Positions 24,505 through 35,256 of a stretch of DNA of 64,000 nt are shown here, in pieces. The first letter of the stretch is position 1. Every line of letters starts with the position of its first letter. The stretch spans positions 903,802-967,801 of the forward strand of contig NZ_LR027842.1 in NCBI RefSeq assembly GCF_900607225.1, given 5' to 3'. Source of the stretch: [Pseudopropionibacterium] massiliense (GTDB taxonomy: Bacteria; Actinomycetota; Actinomycetes; Propionibacteriales; Propionibacteriaceae). Position numbers and translations under genes: made by a program. The notes beneath the pieces are model-generated. The model saw only the letters and a program-made list of their open reading frames with translations. It did no database searches and was not told the DNA's origin.

Positions 24505-26061
24505 ATGACCGACCGGATTCAGCTGCGCCGCGCGCTGCTCAGCGTCTACGACAAGGATGGTCTGGAGGAACTGGCCACCGCCCTCCACGCCGCCGGGGTG
24601 GAGCTGGTCTCCACGGGATCCACCGCGGCCCGGATCGCCGCGGCGGGGATCCCCGTGACCCGCGTCGAGGAGCTGACGGGTTTCCCCGAATGCCTCGACG
24701 GCCGCGTCAAGACGCTCCACCCGCGCGTTCACGCCGGAATCCTCGCCGACCGCCGTCTGCCCGCCCACGTCTCCCAGCTGGAGGAACTCGGTGTCGCCCC
24801 CTTCGATCTGGTGGTGGTGAACCTCTACCCGTTCGAGGCCACCGTCGCCTCCGGGGCCGGGATCGACGAGTGCGTCGAACAGATCGACATCGGCGGACCC
24901 TCGATGGTGCGTGCCGCCGCGAAGAACCACCCGAGCGTCGCGGTGGTGACCTCCACATCGCAGTACCCCGTGGTCCTGGACGCCCTCGCCGAGGGCGGTT
25001 TCACCCTCCAGCAGCGCCGCGACCTCGCCACCGACGCCTTCCGTCACACCGCATCCTACGACATCGCCGTCGCTTCCTGGATGGGGGCCACCGTGGCCAC
25101 CCCGCCCGGCGACGGCTTCCCGGCCTGGCTGGGTGCGGCCTGGGTGAAGAAACAGGACCTGCGCTACGGCGAGAACTCCCACCAGGCAGCTGCCCTCTAC
25201 ACCTACCCGCCCGGCCCGGAGGGAATCGCCCAGGCCGAGCTGCTGCACGGCAAACCCATGAGCTACAACAACTACACCGACGGCGAGGCCGCATACCGCG
25301 CCGCGGGTGACTTCACCGAGCCGTGCGTCGCGATCATCAAACACGCCAACCCGTGCGGGATCGCGATCGGCCCCGACATCGCCGAGGCCCACCGCAGGGC
25401 CCACGCCTGCGATCCGGTTTCCGCCTTCGGAGGGGTCATCGCAGCCAACCGCCCGGTCACCGCCGAACTGGCCGAACAGGTCAAGGACATCTTCACGGAG
25501 GTGGTGATCGCCCCCGGTTTCGAACCGGAGGCCCTGGCGATCCTCACCGCGAAGAAGAACCTGCGGTTGCTGAGGGCCACCCCTTACACGCACCGGGAAC
25601 GCGTCCTCCACCCCATCTCCGGGGGCGCCCTGCTCCAGAGACCCGACCGCATCGACGCGCCCGGCGACGACCCCGTGAACTGGGAACTCAAGGCCGGTGA
25701 CGCGGTCGACGATGCGACCCTGGCCGACCTCGTGTTCGCGTGGCGGGCCTGCCGCGCCGTGAAATCCAACGCCATCCTCCTGGCCCGCGACGGCGCCTCC
25801 GTCGGCGTCGGCATGGGGCAGGTGAACCGTGTCGACTCGTGCCGCCTGGCGGTTGAACGCGCGGGGGAACGGGCCGCCGGGTCGGTGGCCGCATCCGACG
25901 CCTTCTTCCCGTTCGCCGATGGGCCGCGGATCCTGATCGACGGCGGCATCCGGGCCATCGTCCAGCCGGGCGGCTCCCTGCGCGACCAGGAAACCGTCGA
26001 CCTGTGTGCCGAACACGGCGTTGCGCTGTACTTCACCGGCACCCGTCACTTCTTCCACTGA
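24505..26061 (+). CDS. purH: Bifunctional AICAR formyltransferase/IMP cyclohydrolase
   Basis: Last two steps of IMP synthesis, 518 aa. The N-terminal IMP cyclohydrolase (MGS-like fold) begins '[20 protein letters not shown]'. The C-terminal transformylase carries '[11 protein letters not shown]' and '[13 protein letters not shown]', the folate/AICAR-binding motifs. AAGGAGAG precedes the ATG. It is second gene of purN-purH-folD. Length and ends match the family (C-terminal GTRHFFH). Confidence 0.97.
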   Translation: MTDRIQLRRALLSVYDKDGLEELATALHAAGVELVSTGSTAARIAAAGIPVTRVEELTGFPECLDGRVKTLHPRVHAGILADRRLPAHVSQLEELGVAPFDLVVVNLYPFEATVASGAGIDECVEQIDIGGPSMVRAAAKNHPSVAVVTSTSQYPVVLDALAEGGFTLQQRRDLATDAFRHTASYDIAVASWMGATVATPPGDGFPAWLGAAWVKKQDLRYGENSHQAAALYTYPPGPEGIAQAELLHGKPMSYNNYTDGEAAYRAAGDFTEPCVAIIKHANPCGIAIGPDIAEAHRRAHACDPVSAFGGVIAANRPVTAELAEQVKDIFTEVVIAPGFEPEALAILTAKKNLRLLRATPYTHRERVLHPISGGALLQRPDRIDAPGDDPVNWELKAGDAVDDATLADLVFAWRACRAVKSNAILLARDGASVGVGMGQVNRVDSCRLAVERAGERAAGSVAASDAFFPFADGPRILIDGGIRAIVQPGGSLRDQETVDLCAEHGVALYFTGTRHFFH

Positions 26062-26074
26062 TGCAGGAGTGCGA

Positions 26075-26918
26075 ATGACCGCGGGAATCCTGGACGGCAG
26101 GGCCACGGCCGCCGCCATCAAGACGGAACTGAAGCAGCGGGTGGGCCGGCTCCGCGCCCGGGGGATGGTGCCAGGGTTGGCGACGGTGCTCGTCGGCGAC
26201 GACCCGGCCAGCCGGAACTACGTGCGCATGAAGCACCGCGACTGCGAGCAGGTGGGCATCGCCTCCATCCAGGTGGAGCTTCCCGCCGACGCCACCGCCG
26301 CGCAGCTGGAGGAGGCCGTCGCGGCGCTCAACGCCGACCCCTCCTGTACCGGATACATCGTGCAGCTGCCGATACCGGGGCACCTCGACGAGAATCGGGT
26401 GCTGGGACTGATCGATCCGGACAAGGACGCCGACGGGCTGCACCCGATCAATCTGGGGCGGCTCGTGCTCAACGAACCCGCCACCCTGCCCTGCACCCCC
26501 CGGGGCATCGTGGAACTGGTACGCCGTCACGGCATCGAGTGGCGGGGAGCGGACGTGTGCGTGGTGGGTCGCGGCATCACGGTGGGGCGGCCCCTCGGGC
26601 TGATCCTGACCCGCCGCAGCGAGAACGCCACGGTGACCCTGTGCCACACCGGCACCCGCGACCTGGCCGAACACACCCGGCGGGCCGACGTCGTGGTGGC
26701 GGCCGCCGGAGTACCGGGTATGATCACCGCCGACATGATCCGCCGGGGCGCGGTGTGCATCGATGTCGGCGTCAGCCGCGTTGATGGCAGAACCACCGGC
26801 GACCTGGAGCCGGACGTGTGGAACAGGGCCGGCTGGGTGACCCCGAACCCAGGCGGGGTGGGCCCCATGACCCGAGCCATGCTGCTCAGCAATGTCGTCG
26901 ATCGCGCCGAGGAAATTC

Positions 26919-26938
<20 letters not shown>
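26075..26938 (+). CDS. folD: Methylenetetrahydrofolate dehydrogenase/cyclohydrolase
   Basis: Interconverts 5,10-methylene-THF and 10-formyl-THF, the cofactor used by purN and purH upstream, 287 aa. The catalytic lysine lies in '[14 protein letters not shown]'. '[11 protein letters not shown]' and '[10 protein letters not shown]' are the folate site, and '[14 protein letters not shown]' is the NADP loop. The start is ATG 26075 with CAGGAG before it. The 23 codons upstream overlap purH and are not family-like. Confidence 0.96.
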
Positions 26939-28254
<1,316 letters not shown>

Positions 28255-28269
28255 TCCGGCAGGGATCAC

Positions 28270-28310
28270 AAAGGTGCCCGGCGGGTTTCCCGCCGGGCAC
28301 CTTTCGTCTT
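28270..28310 (+). terminator. Intrinsic terminator after mdh
   Basis: The arms 28270-28285 and 28289-28304 are perfectly complementary (16 bp, AAAGGTGCCCGGCGGG) with a TTT loop, and the downstream arm ends in CTTTCGTCTT. It is the strongest hairpin seen in the window. Confidence 0.92.
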
Positions 28311-28380
28311 GAAGACCGCCGGGCACGAGGGCCGTGAGCGATTCCGGGGCCGGTCGCGCCGGAAACATCTTGCGCGTGCC

Positions 28381-28409
28381 CGGGTTCTTGCTGTCGGGCG
28401 TCAGGGGTT
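28381..28409 (+). repeat. 29-bp direct repeat, unit A
   Basis: Identical to 28529-28557. Both begin CGGGTTCTTGCTG and end CAGGGGTT. Each flanks the start of an inverted copy of the dispersed repeat. Confidence 0.85.
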
Positions 28410-28453
28410 TCGACTCGGGTCGCTCGTTCCTCGCGGCCCGGCTCAACCAGCTT
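28406..28453 (-). repeat. Dispersed intergenic repeat, copy 3 (inverted)
   Basis: On the minus strand it begins AAGCTGGTTGAGCCGG and ends GAGTCGAAACC, the family ends. Its right end forms the left arm of the inverted repeat at 28438-28479. Confidence 0.65.
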
Positions 28454-28479
28454 GGAAATGGTGAAGCTGGTTGAGCCGG
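28438..28479. repeat. Perfect inverted repeat at the junction of two mirrored repeat copies
   Basis: Sixteen-base arms (CCGGCTCAACCAGCTT and its complement) flank a 10-nt loop at 28454-28463. As RNA this folds into a long hairpin and could add termination for the convergent E2 gene. Confidence 0.8.
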
Positions 28480-28514
28480 CCTGCGAGCGTCAGCGAGTGG
28501 GGCGTGTCGAAACC
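28463..28514 (+). repeat. Dispersed intergenic repeat, copy 4 (forward)
   Basis: Partner of 2431-2482, with 46 of 52 positions identical. The shared core ends GTGTCGAAACC. Confidence 0.8.
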
Positions 28515-28528
28515 GTGGTGAGAGTCTC

Positions 28529-28557
28529 CGGGTTCTTGCTGTCGGGCGTCAGGGGTT
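28529..28557 (+). repeat. 29-bp direct repeat, unit B
   Basis: Exact second copy of 28381-28409, 148 bp downstream. This suggests the repeat block grew by local duplication. Confidence 0.85.
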
Positions 28558-28598
28558 CTGACTCGCTCGGTTCCTCGCTCCCCGGCTCAGCCGGCTTC
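28554..28598 (-). repeat. Dispersed intergenic repeat, copy 5 (inverted, diverged)
   Basis: On the minus strand it runs GAAGCCGGCTGAGCCGG to GAGTCAGAACC, a more diverged family member that starts within direct-repeat unit B. Confidence 0.55.
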
Positions 28599-28663
28599 AG
28601 GACAGGGCGCTGAACTGGCCCGGGCCGCTTCTTCGTCGCGGCCCGGGCCAACCGGCTCACGGA

Positions 28664-30292
28664 TCAGAGTCCCAGCTCGCTGGCGAAGTCGCCGGCCTCC
28701 AGGCGTGTCTTGATCAGGCTGAGGAAACGGGCGGCCTTGGCGCCGTCGATGAGGCGGTGGTCGTAGGTGAGCGACAGGTACATCATGTCGCGGATGGCGA
28801 TGGTGTCGCCGCCCAGGGCGTCGGTGACCACCACGGGGCGTTTCACCAGTGCGCCGGTGCCGAGGATCGCGACCTGCGGCAGGTTGATGATCGGGGTGTC
28901 GAACAGGGTACCGGCCGAACCGTAGTTGGTGATGGTGAAGGTGCCACCACTCAGCTCGTCGGGGCCGACCTTCCCGGCGCGGGTGCGGGCCGCCAGGTCG
29001 CCGATGCGCTTGGCCAGCCCGGCCAGGTTCAGATCCCCGGCGTCATGGATGACGGGCACCATCAGGCCGCGATCGGTGTCGACGGCGATGCCGATGTTCT
29101 CCTGCGACGCGTAGGTCACGGTACCCGCCTCGAAGTCGGGCGAGGCGTTGAGCACGGGCATCGCCTTCAGGGCCTCGATCGTGGCCTTCGTGATGAACGG
29201 CAGGTAGGACAGGGATGCGCCCTCGCGTTTCTTGAAGTCGTCCTTTGCGATCTTGCGCAGCTTCGAGATGGCGGTCACGTCCACCTCGACCGTTGCCGTG
29301 AGCTGCGAGGCGACCCGCAGCGACTCCGTCATCCGCTCCGCGATCACCTTGCGCATCCGCGACAGCTTCTCCGTGGTGCCGCGCAGTTTCGCGGCCTCCT
29401 CCGAAACGGCGGCCACCTGGGGAGTCGGGGCCGGTGCAGTCGTGGGTGCCGTGGCGGCGGTGGGGACAGAGGCCGCGGATGCTGCCTTCCTGGCCAATTC
29501 GGCGGCGTCGAGGATGTCCTGCTTGCGGATACGACCTCCGACACCGGTGCCCTGGACGGAGCTCAGGGCGATGCCGTGCTCGGCAGCGAGCCTGCGAACC
29601 AGAGGCGTGACGTAGACCCCCTCCTCGGACGATGCGCGGCGTGCGGTGACCGGAACAGCAGGTGCAGCAACCGGTGCGGTGACTGCCGGGGGAGCGGGCG
29701 TGGGCGGGACGGCGGGCGTGGGTGCCGGCTCAGCGGCGGGAGCCGGCGGGACCGGTTCAGGGGCCGGCGTCGGCGCAGGTGCAGCATCGCCGACCAACGC
29801 CAGGACAGCGCCGACAGCTGCGGTCTCGTCCTCCGCGACACGGATCTCCAGGAGGGTCCCCGCGACGGGGGAGGGGATCTCGGTGTCGACCTTGTCGGTG
29901 GACACCTCGAGGAGGGGTTCGTCCACCTCGACGGTTTCGCCGACCGTTTTCAGCCAACGGGAAACGGTTCCCTCGGTGACCGATTCCCCGAGAACGGGGA
30001 GCACCACTTCGGTTGCATTGCCCGCAGGGACGGCCTGCGGGGCGGGAGCCTCACTGGCCTCGCCGATCACGGCCAGAACGGCGCCGACCTCCGCCACGTC
30101 GTCCTCGTTGAACCTGATCTCCAGGAGGGTACCGGCCACGGGGGAGGGGATTTCGGTGTCCACCTTGTCGGTGGAGACCTCCAACAAGGGTTCGTCCACC
30201 TCGACGGTCTCGCCGACGGCCTTAAGCCAGCGGGAGATGGTGCCTTCAGTGACCGACTCGCCCAGTGCCGGGAGTGTTACTTCGGTTGACAT
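28664..30292 (-). CDS. sucB: 2-oxoglutarate dehydrogenase E2 (dihydrolipoamide succinyltransferase type)
   Basis: A 542-aa acyltransferase core of a 2-oxoacid dehydrogenase complex. Two lipoyl domains (about 1-78 and 95-175) each carry the lipoylated lysine in STDKVDTE. Ala/Pro-rich linkers follow, then a peripheral-subunit-binding domain at about 230-270 ('[19 protein letters not shown]') and the catalytic domain ending with '[14 protein letters not shown]' (His/Asp active site). The start is ATG 30292. Linker composition explains its repetitive DNA. It lies 60 bp after the E3 gene in the same direction. An acetyltransferase (PDH) function cannot be excluded. Confidence 0.92.
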   Translation of the reverse strand: MSTEVTLPALGESVTEGTISRWLKAVGETVEVDEPLLEVSTDKVDTEIPSPVAGTLLEIRFNEDDVAEVGAVLAVIGEASEAPAPQAVPAGNATEVVLPVLGESVTEGTVSRWLKTVGETVEVDEPLLEVSTDKVDTEIPSPVAGTLLEIRVAEDETAAVGAVLALVGDAAPAPTPAPEPVPPAPAAEPAPTPAVPPTPAPPAVTAPVAAPAVPVTARRASSEEGVYVTPLVRRLAAEHGIALSSVQGTGVGGRIRKQDILDAAELARKAASAASVPTAATAPTTAPAPTPQVAAVSEEAAKLRGTTEKLSRMRKVIAERMTESLRVASQLTATVEVDVTAISKLRKIAKDDFKKREGASLSYLPFITKATIEALKAMPVLNASPDFEAGTVTYASQENIGIAVDTDRGLMVPVIHDAGDLNLAGLAKRIGDLAARTRAGKVGPDELSGGTFTITNYGSAGTLFDTPIINLPQVAILGTGALVKRPVVVTDALGGDTIAIRDMMYLSLTYDHRLIDGAKAARFLSLIKTRLEAGDFASELGL

Positions 30293-30352
30293 GTGAACAA
30301 TGGCTCCTTTTGTGTCTGGCGCGTCGCTATCCGTTCCAAGCCTATCCTTCAA

Positions 30353-31756
30353 TCAGGCGTGCATGTGCAGGGCCGACCCGGCGAGGGTGAGGTTCGCCTC
30401 AGCCAGTGCCTCGCTGAGGCTCGGGTGCGGGTGGATCAGGTCCTTCACGTCGTCGGGGGTGGCCTGCCAACCCACCATCAGGGTACCCTCCGCTATCAGT
30501 TCCGCGATGTCCTCTCCCACGAGGTGCACACCGACGAGTGCGCCGCCCGGACGCCGGATCACCCGCACCAGTCCCGCATCGCGGTCCCCGGGGGCCAGCA
30601 TCAGGGCGCGGGCGTTGCCGCGCAGGTCGAAATCCGAGACCTCGCAGCCCCCGGTCGCCGCTGCCTGCTCCCGGGTCAGCCCCACCGATGCGAGCTGCGG
30701 ACTCGAATAGGTGATCCGCGGGATGTCGCGGTCCTCGGGGGGCCGGGGACGGATGGGGCGCCCACCCGACAGATGGGCCAGCTGTTCGGCCAAGAAGATG
30801 CCGTGTGCGTAGCCGCGGTGCGCCAGCTGCGGGCCCGCGATCAGATCCCCGACCGCGAACACCCCCGCCGCGGTGGTGGCGAGCTCCCGGGTGGCGCTCA
30901 CGTGTCCCGTGGAGGTGAGGGCGACACCCGCTTCCTCCAGTCCCAGGCCGCCGGTGACGGGGCGTCTCCCGACCGCGATCAGCGCGACATCCGCGGTGAC
31001 GGTCCCGTCGGGTAGTTCCAAGCGCACCTGGTCGCCGTCGCGGACGATGCCCTCGGCCTTCGCCCCGAGCCGCAGGTCGACGCCCCGGGCCCTCAGGCGT
31101 CGTTCCAACACGGCGACGAGGTCCGGATCCTCGTTCGGGAGCAGGTGCGGCCTGGCCTCCGCCAGGACCACGTCGACCCCCAGATCGCGCCAGAGGGACG
31201 CGAACTCGACGCCGATCACGCCGCCGCCCAGGATGACCGCCCGCCCGGGAAGCTGCTCCAGGCGCAGCGCGTGTTCGCTGGTGAGGATGCGTTCCCCGTC
31301 GGTCGGCAGACCCAGCGTCACGGGGGCCGATCCGGTTGCCAGGACGACGTTGTGGGCGCGCAGCAGCTCCCCGTCGACGTCGAGGGCAGGTCCTTCGGCA
31401 TCGACCACCAGCCGGCCGTGTCCCGGGACCACCCGGATGCCGCGGGAGCGGATCAAACCGGTCAACCCGCGGTGCAGCCCCGAGACCAGGGAGTCCGCGA
31501 AACCCCGCACCTTGGCGGCGTCCACCCCGGTGAGGATGGCGCCGATTCCCAGCCTGTCGGCCTTGGCTACAGTGGTGCGGGTCTTGGCCGCCTGCAGCCA
31601 CGCCTTGGTGGGCACACACCCCCGGTGCAGGCAGGTGCCGCCCAGCTCCTTCTCCTCTACCAGTGCCACGTCCAGCCCGAGCTGCGCGGCCCGCAGGGCG
31701 GTCGCGTAGCCGGCGGGGCCGCCGCCCAGGACGGCCAGGTCATGAACTTGCGTCAT
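30353..31756 (-). CDS. lpdA: Dihydrolipoamide dehydrogenase (E3)
   Basis: A 467-aa flavoprotein that re-oxidises dihydrolipoamide of the E2 next door. The FAD loop is 'VLGGGPAGYATALRAAQLG', the redox disulfide GGTCLHRGCVPTKAW, the NAD loop 'ILGGGVIGVEFASLW', and the C-terminal His-Glu pair is in 'HPHPSLSEAL'. The ATG at 31756 is chosen by family alignment. The frame upstream to 31993 is antisense to the neighbouring gene. E3 and E2 form a two-gene transcription unit. Confidence 0.94.
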   Translation of the reverse strand: MTQVHDLAVLGGGPAGYATALRAAQLGLDVALVEEKELGGTCLHRGCVPTKAWLQAAKTRTTVAKADRLGIGAILTGVDAAKVRGFADSLVSGLHRGLTGLIRSRGIRVVPGHGRLVVDAEGPALDVDGELLRAHNVVLATGSAPVTLGLPTDGERILTSEHALRLEQLPGRAVILGGGVIGVEFASLWRDLGVDVVLAEARPHLLPNEDPDLVAVLERRLRARGVDLRLGAKAEGIVRDGDQVRLELPDGTVTADVALIAVGRRPVTGGLGLEEAGVALTSTGHVSATRELATTAAGVFAVGDLIAGPQLAHRGYAHGIFLAEQLAHLSGGRPIRPRPPEDRDIPRITYSSPQLASVGLTREQAAATGGCEVSDFDLRGNARALMLAPGDRDAGLVRVIRRPGGALVGVHLVGEDIAELIAEGTLMVGWQATPDDVKDLIHPHPSLSEALAEANLTLAGSALHMHA

Positions 31757-31781
31757 GCGGGACAGTCTTCCATCCTCCCGG

Positions 31782-31787
31782 CATAAT
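31782..31787 (+). promoter_or_regulatory. -10 box of the small gene at 31794, leaderless type
   Basis: CATAAT, 6 nt before the GTG at 31794. There is no ribosome-binding site between. Confidence 0.5.
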
Positions 31788-31793
31788 GTTCGG

Positions 31794-32120
31794 GTGGGTT
31801 GGTTCTCGAAACGCAGGGTCGCTGCAAAGGTCGCCAAGGAGCAGAAGGAAGTGGACGGTGTGCTCCTCGACCATCTGGACGGTTTCGTGACCACCCGCCG
31901 GGGCGTCGAGGCCTGGCTGGAGCAGCCGACCAGCTTCAACAAACCGTCGATCCTGCTGGTGGCCGCCGACGGGGAATCCACCCGGCGCGCCATCCCCTCG
32001 ATCGCCTTCGGCTACGACTTCGCCTCCCGCCACGACATTCCCGCCTACGACGCGGGTGTGGTGCCGTATCCGCAACGCATGCGCGAATACGGGGCGAGGA
32101 ACAAGAGGATCTCCGGATAG
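31794..32120 (+). CDS. Conserved hypothetical protein divergent from lpdA
   Basis: About 108 aa: basic N-terminus (MGWFSKRRVAAKVAKEQKEV), then 'LDGFVTTRRGVEAWLEQPT', 'SILLVAADGESTRRAIPS' and 'YDAGVVPYPQRMREY'. Similar short proteins are common beside dihydrolipoamide genes in actinobacteria and are often labelled oxidoreductase without evidence. I see no nucleotide-binding motif. The GTG at 31794 with CATAAT 6 nt upstream is preferred. Function is unknown. Confidence 0.7.
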   Translation: MGWFSKRRVAAKVAKEQKEVDGVLLDHLDGFVTTRRGVEAWLEQPTSFNKPSILLVAADGESTRRAIPSIAFGYDFASRHDIPAYDAGVVPYPQRMREYGARNKRISG

Positions 32121-32230
32121 AGCCGGTTCCAACAGAAGATCCGCGGCTCGAATCAGCCGAGAAAACGCCCACCCAATGCGCGGCGGCCCGCGGTTTCCCA
32201 GCCCGGGGACCGGGGCGAGCCCGCCGCAGG

Positions 32231-32944
32231 TCACGGCACGGGAATGCCGGGAGCGACTCGGGCGCTGCTGATTCCCCGATTACTCCTTCCCAGGCGGAAA
32301 CGTACTCGTCCCTTCAGAACCGTTCCTGATGTGGCCCTTCCATCCACCAGGGGCTCTGCGGGGAAAAGAGTGAACGTCCAGGTTTCGTTGTAATCGCTGT
32401 CGGGTACCGTCCCGGCCGGTGACTGGAGCAGACGTGCTCCCCACAGCTGGCGGGTCATGGCGTCGCGGGTGTCGTGTCCCAGAACCTCGAAACGTCGCCG
32501 CTCCGCATCCCGGACAGCCACGTGGCTTCCCGCCGAGATGCCCTGGGGACCGACGACCGAGACGAACGGGGTCCACGGGACCCCGGAAAGGGTGAGGTCG
32601 ACGCCTTGGCCCAGCGCAGGGTCCACGAAATCCTCGCCGAGGCCGGGGCTCTGCTGTTTCCGGACCGCAGAGGGAAGATGGGAACGGGTGTCAATTTTTC
32701 CCGGGGAAGGGACCAGCAGCAACCCGAACTCCGCCCTCTCCCCGAACCGGAATGTGGCGAAATGGTCCCGGAGCGCCGCCGCCGCTCGTTCGGCGCGTTC
32801 CCACCAGTCGTCGTCCTGGATGCCTTCGAGATGTTCTACCGGAGTGGGTAGCCCTCGAACCGTGAGCATTTCCCGGGCAACCGGGCCCATCCATCCCGAC
32901 CGGGCCATACGGTCGAGTTCGCTTTTCCGGAATGTCGTGTGCAT
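32231..32944 (-). CDS. Hypothetical protein, 237 aa
   Basis: A soluble protein with no signal peptide or membrane segment. The N-terminal half is helical with 'DDDWWERAERAAAALRDHF'. The C-terminal half looks beta-rich ('WTPFVSVVGPQGISAGSHVAV', 'NETWTFTLFPAEPLV'). Codon usage is that of a real gene and AGGAACCCC precedes the ATG. No family is recognised. It stands alone between the E3-divergent gene and the glycosyltransferase operon. Confidence 0.65.
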   Translation of the reverse strand: MHTTFRKSELDRMARSGWMGPVAREMLTVRGLPTPVEHLEGIQDDDWWERAERAAAALRDHFATFRFGERAEFGLLLVPSPGKIDTRSHLPSAVRKQQSPGLGEDFVDPALGQGVDLTLSGVPWTPFVSVVGPQGISAGSHVAVRDAERRRFEVLGHDTRDAMTRQLWGARLLQSPAGTVPDSDYNETWTFTLFPAEPLVDGRATSGTVLKGRVRFRLGRSNRGISSARVAPGIPVP

Positions 32945-33101
32945 GGGGTTCCTGGATTTCGCATCGACGGATCGGGCGTTTCCCGGGCCGGTGAGGTGAT
33001 GCCGGGTGCCGTTTCACGGTATCAGTCACGGGGTCTTTCGTGGGGACGAAGTGGCGATGACCAGGGGCCTCGGCGCGGCTCTCCGAGTGTGTGCCCGGGA
33101 G

Positions 33102-34364
33102 TCATTGCCGATCATCGAGGAAACGAAGAATGACCTCGGCGCTGCGTCGTGCCCCGTCGATGCCTCGCGTCAGGGCGGCCAGTTCTCGCGCGCGTCGCCG
33201 CAGGGTGGCGTCGGTGAGCAGCCGCTCCACCAGGGAGGGAATCCTGTGCCGGCGGATGTCACGCATCGTGAAGGCCAGCGCATTGCCGAAGTCCACGCAT
33301 TCTGCGATGTTGAGTTTCTGCTCCATCTGCATGCCGATGCCTGCGAAGGGTGCACCCGAGGCGCAGGCCGTCTGCACCGTCCCCTCGCCTCCATGGATGA
33401 GCGACGCGTCGATGAGCCCGCCCAGTTCGTGGGCGGGGAGGAAGTCGAAGACCAGAACCGAGGGAGGCAGCCCACGACGATCCCGCGGGGTGAGATAGCG
33501 GCCCGCCGTGGAAACGACGTCCACATCGAGATCCCCGAGGGCGGTGAGCAGCGGAAGCGCCACCTCGCGGCGAGCGGAGGAACCCAGACCCACGTGGATG
33601 AGCGGACGTCCGTGTTCCCGGGCGAGTTCCTCCACTTTCGGAGGTAGGTTCCCGGTGGCACGGGCGTAGATGGGGCCGACCGCCACCTCACCGGATACCA
33701 GGGGCCGCCCGTCCAGCAGGGGGAACAGGGAAGCGATCGGCGCCAGATCGGCGTCGAGCATCGCTGCGGTGCACCCGGGAAGCCGGAGACCGTGCTCGCG
33801 GGCCACGCGGCGGAAAGCCGCTGGTTTCCACCGGAGATGCCTGGCGAGTTTCCCGGCCAGGAACCCAGCGAGCCGGTTGACGCAACGAGAGACGGGACCT
33901 GCGTGCACGCACAGCGGAAGGCCGGAGACCGAGGCCAGGTGGCTTGCGCTCAAGGGATAGGGGCGCAGGTACACCAACGGCACCCCGGCGATCCTGGCCG
34001 ACAGCAGAAGGGTGAGGGTCGTCCCGATGATCACCGCGTCGGGTTGCCAACGCGCGATCAGGTCCAGTTCGCTGCGCACCCGGGTGCGCACCATGCGCGT
34101 CGTGAACGGAAAGCGCAGTGAACGCCCCTGCTCGAAGGCGAGGAACCCGGCTGCCAGGGCATCGTCCACCTCGGGGGCGAGGAGGTCGAGATCGAACCCC
34201 GCCTCCCGGATGTAGGGGGCATAGGTGCGTGAGTACCCCATGAAACGCACGTCGTGCCCTGCCCGGGCGAGTTCTCGGGCCACCTCGACCCCGCGGGACG
34301 TCTCACCCAGGTTGAAGGTCTCGGGGGCGAAGAGGAAACGCCGCCCGGGCGTGCCGGTGCTCAC
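33102..34364 (-). CDS. MGT/UGT-like glycosyltransferase (GT1)
   Basis: A 420-aa GT-B fold enzyme of the macrolide/UGT type. The N-terminal acceptor domain begins 'GRRFLFAPETFNLGETSRG'. The C-terminal sugar-nucleotide domain has 'PLIHVGLGSSA', 'VLVFDFLPAHELGGLIDASLIHGGEGTVQTAC' (His-Gly-Gly motif) and 'GIGMQMEQKLNIAECVDFGN'. It probably glycosylates a small hydrophobic acceptor. The GTG start at 34364 overlaps the SDR stop (GTGA). It is third gene of TetR-SDR-GT. The frame upstream to 34682 is only overlap with the SDR gene. Confidence 0.85.
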   Translation of the reverse strand: MSTGTPGRRFLFAPETFNLGETSRGVEVARELARAGHDVRFMGYSRTYAPYIREAGFDLDLLAPEVDDALAAGFLAFEQGRSLRFPFTTRMVRTRVRSELDLIARWQPDAVIIGTTLTLLLSARIAGVPLVYLRPYPLSASHLASVSGLPLCVHAGPVSRCVNRLAGFLAGKLARHLRWKPAAFRRVAREHGLRLPGCTAAMLDADLAPIASLFPLLDGRPLVSGEVAVGPIYARATGNLPPKVEELAREHGRPLIHVGLGSSARREVALPLLTALGDLDVDVVSTAGRYLTPRDRRGLPPSVLVFDFLPAHELGGLIDASLIHGGEGTVQTACASGAPFAGIGMQMEQKLNIAECVDFGNALAFTMRDIRRHRIPSLVERLLTDATLRRRARELAALTRGIDGARRSAEVILRFLDDRQ

Positions 34365-35256
34365 GGATTCCCCTCGGGTGGGGACGCGATGCGCTCGGCC
34401 TGCTGGGCGAAGAAGTCGCCGATCCGCCGGCTGCCGGTGCGCTCCGCGACGCTGTCCGTGCGCATGTTCCACGCCAGGAAACGGAGCAGGTCTGCCTTGT
34501 GCGGCGCGAAGGGGCGGGCCAGCAGCACCACGGCGTCCAGGGTGCGGGACGGCAGGCGGGTGATCCTGGGGCGGGTGCCGAGGGCCCCGAACGCCAGTTC
34601 GGCGATCCCGCGGAAACTCAGTTCCTCCGGGCCGCCGACCTCCCTGGTGCCGCCCTCGCCCCGGCAGAGGTGCTCGACGCACACCGCCGCCAGATCGGCC
34701 CGTGGATCGGGGTGATGCGCGCCCCGGGTGCCGTCAGCGCCACCCGGCCCCGGCGCGCCATCAGCAGCAGCTGCGCCAGGCCGGAGAAATAACCGCTCGG
34801 ACTGACGACCATTCCCGTCACCGGCGAGGAACGGAGCTCGGTCACGAAGGCGCACTTCGTGCGGGTGAGTCGCGCCGGGCACCGCTCCGCCCCCAGGGCG
34901 TGCACGTACAGGAAGCTCCCCACCCCGTTCCTCTCCGCGGCCCGCAACATGCCGAGGTTGGCGCCGTGATCGATCTTTCACGGATCGGTTCCCTGCCTGG
35001 TGACCCCGAGCGCCGAGACCGCGCTGCCAACACCTGCGGTCAACCGGGTGGGAAGGTCCGGATCCCGCACGTCGCCCACGATCTGCTCGTCGATCAGCCC
35101 CGACAGCGCGGGGGAATCCCAGGCCCCGGGCTTCTCCGCGCGCCGTGCGTCCCGGACCACGGCCCGGATCCGGTGACCGCGCCGGTGCAGTTCCGCGGCG
35201 ACATGGCGTCCCGGGCAACCGGTGGCGCCCAGCAGGAGCACGTCCGGGGCGCTCAC
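34361..35256 (-). pseudogene. NAD(P)-binding SDR/NmrA-type protein, broken by a stop and a frameshift
   Basis: Conceptually 298 aa: 'MSAPDVLLLGATGCPGRHVAAE' is the NAD(P) loop, followed by 'VSALGVTRQ'. An in-frame TGA (34980-34978) follows GTDP, after which the same frame continues with 'KIDHGANLGMLRAAERNG' and 'VSPSGYFSGLAQLL'. At 'ITPIHG' the frame shifts: one base is missing in the run at 34699-34701, and 'ADLAAVCVEHLC' to the C-terminus 'IASPPEGNP' lies in another frame. Start GTG 35256 and the stop are coupled by GTGA to the TetR gene and the glycosyltransferase. If the sequence is right, the gene is dead. Confidence 0.8.

Larger units (their letters stand above)
28255..28663. other. Intergenic stretch of 409 bp made of a terminator and repeats
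   Basis: No coding sequence is convincing here. It holds the mdh terminator, three copies of the dispersed repeat (28406-28453 and 28554-28598 inverted, 28463-28514 forward) and a 29-bp direct repeat. It separates convergent mdh and the E2 gene. Confidence 0.75.

Noticed and set aside
31755-31773. Six-codon upstream ORF before lpdA overlapping its ATG
   Set aside because: Its ribosome-like GGGAGG abuts the ATG with no spacing, and such short frames arise often by chance.
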